This document shows positions 43,817 through 46,616 of a stretch of DNA of 46,616 bases, in pieces; position 1 is the first letter of the stretch; every line of letters begins with the position of its first letter. A program made the position numbers and the translations under genes. This DNA comes from Aquimarina sp. RZ0 (GTDB taxonomy: Bacteria > Bacteroidota > Bacteroidia > Flavobacteriales > Flavobacteriaceae), in assembly GCF_008370685.1 (NCBI RefSeq), contig NZ_VTZU01000056.1, positions 1-46,616 of the forward strand, written 5' to 3'. The notes beneath the pieces are model-generated. The model had not been told where the DNA came from, made no database searches, and saw only the letters and a program-made list of their open reading frames with translations.

Positions 43817-44476
43817 GTGTTAATTCTTTATGCTGAAATACTGGAAATAAAGCATCAGGCCTTGTTGAAGAATAATTTATCCTTATTTCCCATGGATTAT
43901 CAAAAACAGTTGCATAAGTATAGAAGATGGCAAGATGCACAATTGACGCTAATGGGAAGGTTGTTAGTAAAAGAAGGAGCGACTTACTTTAATGAAAGAG
44001 TAGATTTGAAAGAATTGTATTTTACCGAATACAATAAACCTTATTTTGAAAATAACAGCATTATTTTCAATATCTCTCATTCAGGAGAGTTTGTAGTAGT
44101 TGCTATCACAAATGACAACTGTAATATTGGTATTGACATCGAAAAATATAAATCTATAAACATTCAGGACTTCAAAGGACATATGACACCTTATGAACAA
44201 CATAAGGTTTTGAATTCGGAAAAAGATCAAATAGAGTTTTTTAGATATTGGACACAAAAAGAAGCAGTTATAAAAGCACATGGTAACGGCTTGACTATAC
44301 CATTAAAATCATTTGAAATTAGAAACAACAAGACTAACCTTGATTCTTCGACTTTTTTTATATCTGAAATCATGCTAAAAGAAGAATATGCGTGTCATGT
44401 AGCTTCCAAAAAGGAAATTTATAAAGAAAATATAACAGTAAAAAAAATTGATATAAACAAATTTACTACAACATGA
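43817..44476 (+). CDS. 4'-phosphopantetheinyl transferase, Sfp type
   Basis: A 219-residue enzyme that loads phosphopantetheine from CoA onto the serine of the T domains (Ser750, 1798 and 2851 in NRPS 1; 1049 and 2109 in NRPS 2; 983 in NRPS 3). Typical marks: FNISHSGEFVV at 84-94, the Mg-binding GIDIEKY with Asp107 and Glu109, and YWTQKEAVIKAHG at 144-156 with Lys148. The start is a GTG at 43817, six bases after the NRPS 3 stop and preceded by GCTGAGG, a weak Shine-Dalgarno. Its stop overlaps the start of the peptidase gene (ATGA). Gene order shows it belongs to the cluster and can activate the synthetases on its own. Confidence 0.93.
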   Translation: MLILYAEILEIKHQALLKNNLSLFPMDYQKQLHKYRRWQDAQLTLMGRLLVKEGATYFNERVDLKELYFTEYNKPYFENNSIIFNISHSGEFVVVAITNDNCNIGIDIEKYKSINIQDFKGHMTPYEQHKVLNSEKDQIEFFRYWTQKEAVIKAHGNGLTIPLKSFEIRNNKTNLDSSTFFISEIMLKEEYACHVASKKEIYKENITVKKIDINKFTTT

Positions 44477-46392
44477 AAAAGACTTTTATTTTCGTATTAG
44501 TATTATGTAGTGCACATATCTTTGGGCAAAGTTTTTATACAGAGTACAAAGAAGTACCTTCTTTTTATTCCCAAAATGAGCAAATTAATGAACATAATAT
44601 AATTTGGGGTATGTTTACGGTTCCCGAAAATTGGGAACGCCCAAATGATAATAAAATAAAGCTTGCAGTAGGGAAACTTAAAAACACTTCCAATAAAGAA
44701 AATGCCGAAGCTGTAGTTGTCATAGAAGGTGGTCCTGGAGCGAGTGCCATTGAAGGAATATGGTGGTGGTTAAATCACCCTCTTAGAGAAACACACGATA
44801 TTGTATTACTTGATGTTCGAGGAACTGGTTTTTCTGAACCCAGACTTTGCCCAGAACTTGGCAAGGAGTTATTAGAAATTCTTGCAAAGGATCAAAAGCC
44901 ATTGGTAGATGAAAAGGAGAAAGCAATGGCTGCGTTAAAATGTAAAAAAAGTATTCTTGGTAGAGGAATAGATGTTAAAAATTATCATAGCAATGTATTA
45001 ATACAAGATCTTCATGCTTTAAAAGAATATTTTAATTACTCAAAATGGAATGTTTATAGTGTATCTTATGGTACCTACATAGCACAGGTTTATGCAGAAA
45101 GGTATCCTGAAGATATAATAAGCCTGATATTGGATTCACCTATATCTGATATTACTAAATATTATACATTGAATACAACAAATTATATAAGTAGTTTGGA
45201 AAACGTATTTAAAACTTGCCGTGAAGATCCAAATTGCTCAAAAGAATACCCTAATCTTGAAAAAAAATATTATGAAACCATAAAAAAACTGAAAACTAAT
45301 CCAATCAAAGTAAAAGTAAACAAAGAAATAGTTGCTAGTGGAGAGTTTACTTATAATGCAGAAGACTTTAAAATTGCTATACATCAAGCATTGTATCAAA
45401 AAAGGCTCGTAGAAGTATTACCGTTATTGATCAACCAGTTTTATGAAAGAAATGAAGCTACGTTAAGTGCTTTGGTTGCTGCATTTTCAGGGGCTTTAAG
45501 TTCGGATTATGGAGCATATTTTTCAGTAACTTGCAATGAAACGATTCCTAAAAATTCTATTCATCTTTACAATGAGGATGTAATAAACCAAAAATCACTA
45601 TCAGAAGGGTTATCTTTTTATAAATCAGACTTTAGGGTGTGTGATCAATGGAATCAAGGAAAACAATCAACATTGATAGGAATGAATATGTTATCAAAAG
45701 AGATAAAAATTCCTACATTAATTTTTACTGGGGGATTTGATCCTATAACACCTATAACAAATGGAAAGGAATTATTAGGAAGAATAGAAAAGGCACAATT
45801 AATCGAGGCGGCTTCGTATGGACATGCTTCGAGTTTTTCAAAAATAGGATTTGAAATTTCCAGTGATTTCATCAATAATCCTTATGAAATAGTAGAGAAT
45901 AAATTTGATACGGTTGGGCTAGATTTTGTCAAGGATATTTACATTAATGGAGGCGTTTCCAACATGGGAGAAAGTCTTAATGATTTTGATATACTATTTT
46001 TTATTCCTTTAGTTACCGCTATTTTAATATGCTTTATTTCAGTTTTTGTATTTTCTATTTCTTTTATAAGAAAACTGAAGACAAATATTCAATCTAAAAT
46101 TGTTAACACCACTTTAATTATAAGTTCTGGATTAGGAATTTCTACTTTAGTTGGACTCATTTATGCATTGCAAAATACATCACTAAATAATTTTTATGTA
46201 TTGGCATTTGGGTTGTCTGAAAAGTTTAGTTTTTTATTTTTATTTATAAAGTGTTTTTTAATCTTATTGGTTTTAATCTCTATCTACTTTTTTTTCAATC
46301 TAAAGCAAATACGCAATGCTAACATTCTTTTTTCCGTATTATTCTCTAATATATTGATAGGTGTATATTTCATTTATTGGGGGTTCTTGTAA
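44473..46392 (+). CDS. secreted S33 peptidase-like hydrolase with C-terminal membrane segments
   Basis: A 639-residue protein: signal peptide (MKKTFIFVLVLCSAHIFGQ), then a tripeptidyl-aminopeptidase/proline-iminopeptidase type alpha/beta hydrolase with IEGGPGAS near 84, DVRGTGFSEP at 114-123, nucleophile Ser198 in YSVSYGTY (first Gly of GxSxG is Ser), Asp423 in GGFDPITP, and His451 in SYGHASS. After residue 500 come four hydrophobic segments (about 509-533, 547-567, 585-609, 617-639), which would anchor it with the catalytic part outside the cytoplasm. It overlaps the phosphopantetheinyl transferase gene by 4 bp and is the last gene of the cluster. It could trim a prodrug leader residue during export or inactivate the peptide as self-defence. 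Confidence 0.85.
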   Translation: MKKTFIFVLVLCSAHIFGQSFYTEYKEVPSFYSQNEQINEHNIIWGMFTVPENWERPNDNKIKLAVGKLKNTSNKENAEAVVVIEGGPGASAIEGIWWWLNHPLRETHDIVLLDVRGTGFSEPRLCPELGKELLEILAKDQKPLVDEKEKAMAALKCKKSILGRGIDVKNYHSNVLIQDLHALKEYFNYSKWNVYSVSYGTYIAQVYAERYPEDIISLILDSPISDITKYYTLNTTNYISSLENVFKTCREDPNCSKEYPNLEKKYYETIKKLKTNPIKVKVNKEIVASGEFTYNAEDFKIAIHQALYQKRLVEVLPLLINQFYERNEATLSALVAAFSGALSSDYGAYFSVTCNETIPKNSIHLYNEDVINQKSLSEGLSFYKSDFRVCDQWNQGKQSTLIGMNMLSKEIKIPTLIFTGGFDPITPITNGKELLGRIEKAQLIEAASYGHASSFSKIGFEISSDFINNPYEIVENKFDTVGLDFVKDIYINGGVSNMGESLNDFDILFFIPLVTAILICFISVFVFSISFIRKLKTNIQSKIVNTTLIISSGLGISTLVGLIYALQNTSLNNFYVLAFGLSEKFSFLFLFIKCFLILLVLISIYFFFNLKQIRNANILFSVLFSNILIGVYFIYWGFL

Positions 46393-46420
46393 AATAATTC
46401 AAGATCTTTTCTTTTACAAG
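46386..46420 (+). terminator. inverted repeat at the cluster end, terminator candidate
   Basis: CTTGTAAAA (overlapping the last codons and stop of the peptidase gene), a 17-nt spacer, then TTTTACAAG: a perfect 9-bp stem. There is no U-tract after it (ATTAAAGAG). The location at the end of the last gene supports a role in 3' end formation, but the loop is long and the stem AU-rich. Confidence 0.35.
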
Positions 46421-46490
46421 ATTAAAGAGTATAACATATTCAGAATATCACTTTCAAATAGTCTATTAAATAATGATCTATAAAACCTTC

Positions 46491-46616
46491 TAGTGTCAAG
46501 TCAAGTTTAAATAGGCGTAATTTAGTATCTTTGAAAAAAACTAAAATGGGTATTAGATATAAAGTTAGCTTAACCAAAGAAGAACGCACAGATTTATTGA
46601 ATATCATCCACAAAGG
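46491..46616 (+). mobile_element. left end of an IS630-family element (cut by window end)
   Basis: The transposase start at 46546 fixes the family. The element probably begins near 46491 with GTGTCAAGTCAAG after a TA, the dinucleotide target of the IS630/Tc1 group; the exact border is inferred because the right end is outside the window. A TATCTTTG box at 46526-46533 matches the Bacteroidota -7 consensus and would drive a nearly leaderless transposase message. Confidence 0.55.
46546..46616 (+). CDS. IS630-family transposase, N-terminus (cut by window end)
   Basis: Only 23 codons are visible from ATG 46546, reading MGIRYKVSLTKEERTDLL and then NIIHK, the standard opening of the IS630 transposase helix-turn-helix part (a short charged strand followed by LTxEER and a helix). 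The gene runs out of the window. It is on the same strand as the cluster, 154 bp after the last cluster gene. Whether it is intact cannot be seen. Confidence 0.7.
   Translation, partial: MGIRYKVSLTKEERTDLLNIIHK

Noticed and set aside
1..46616. CRISPR array or tandem repeats
   Set aside because: No regularly spaced direct repeats were seen; the long-range similarities are homologous NRPS domains.

Overview
The window is AT-rich DNA (roughly 30-33% GC by eye) with the features of a Bacteroidota genome, most likely a marine Flavobacteriia. It has a CarboxypepD_reg/TonB-plug type outer-membrane barrel, A-rich sequence in place of strong Shine-Dalgarno sites, TAnnTTTG-like -7 boxes and a UpxY/LoaP-type NusG paralog. 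The whole central part (2559-46392) is one co-directional biosynthetic gene cluster on the + strand. It is flanked by transposase genes: the 3' end of an IS1595-family transposase at 1-542 and the start of an IS630-family transposase at 46546-46616.

Layout. 543-2558: about 2 kb without an intact gene, holding gene debris and a run of inverted repeats, probably the long regulated leader. 2559-3077: NusG-like antiterminator. 3099-11834: NRPS 1 (half-C, A, T, C, A, T, C, A, T). 11858-14251: outer-membrane barrel protein. 14393-22147: NRPS 2 (TubC-type docking domain, C, A, T, C, A, T, C). 22204-28177: tailoring and precursor genes, namely a NodU/CmcH carbamoyltransferase, an alpha/beta hydrolase, lysine 2,3-aminomutase, an acyl-CoA-dehydrogenase-like flavoprotein and a SAM methyltransferase. 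28481-31488: an ATP-grasp ligase, a SET-domain protein and a JmjC/cupin-like oxygenase, separated by 300-400 nt gaps that hold strong hairpins. 31871-36210: a three-gene N-N bond cassette (lysine/ornithine N-hydroxylase, FAD oxidase, cupin-MetRS fusion). 36271-46392: SyrD-type ABC exporter, second ATP-grasp protein, NRPS 3 (C, A, T, C), Sfp-type phosphopantetheinyl transferase and a secreted/membrane S33 peptidase.

How it works together. Ten-residue specificity codes read by eye are DLYTNALTYK (Ala-like), DVGEIGSIDK (the classical Orn code) and DILQLGMIWK (Gly-like) in NRPS 1; DAWYLGNVVK (Leu-like) and an unmatched code in NRPS 2; and DILQLGMIWK (Gly-like) in NRPS 3. The cupin-MetRS/N-hydroxylase/FAD-oxidase trio is the known hydrazine-forming set of the s56-p1, triacsin and formycin/pyrazofurin type pathways. 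The peptide is therefore predicted to carry a hydrazine-derived unit such as hydrazinoacetate. KamA would add beta-lysine, and carbamoyl, methyl and hydroxyl groups could be installed by the tailoring genes. No thioesterase or reductase domain ends the line; both NRPS 2 and NRPS 3 end in condensation domains, so amine or hydrazine capture, or ATP-grasp ligation, may release or extend the product. This combination in a Bacteroidota cluster matches no product I can name and is the main discovery candidate. All domain and substrate calls are eye readings of the sequence, not database searches.
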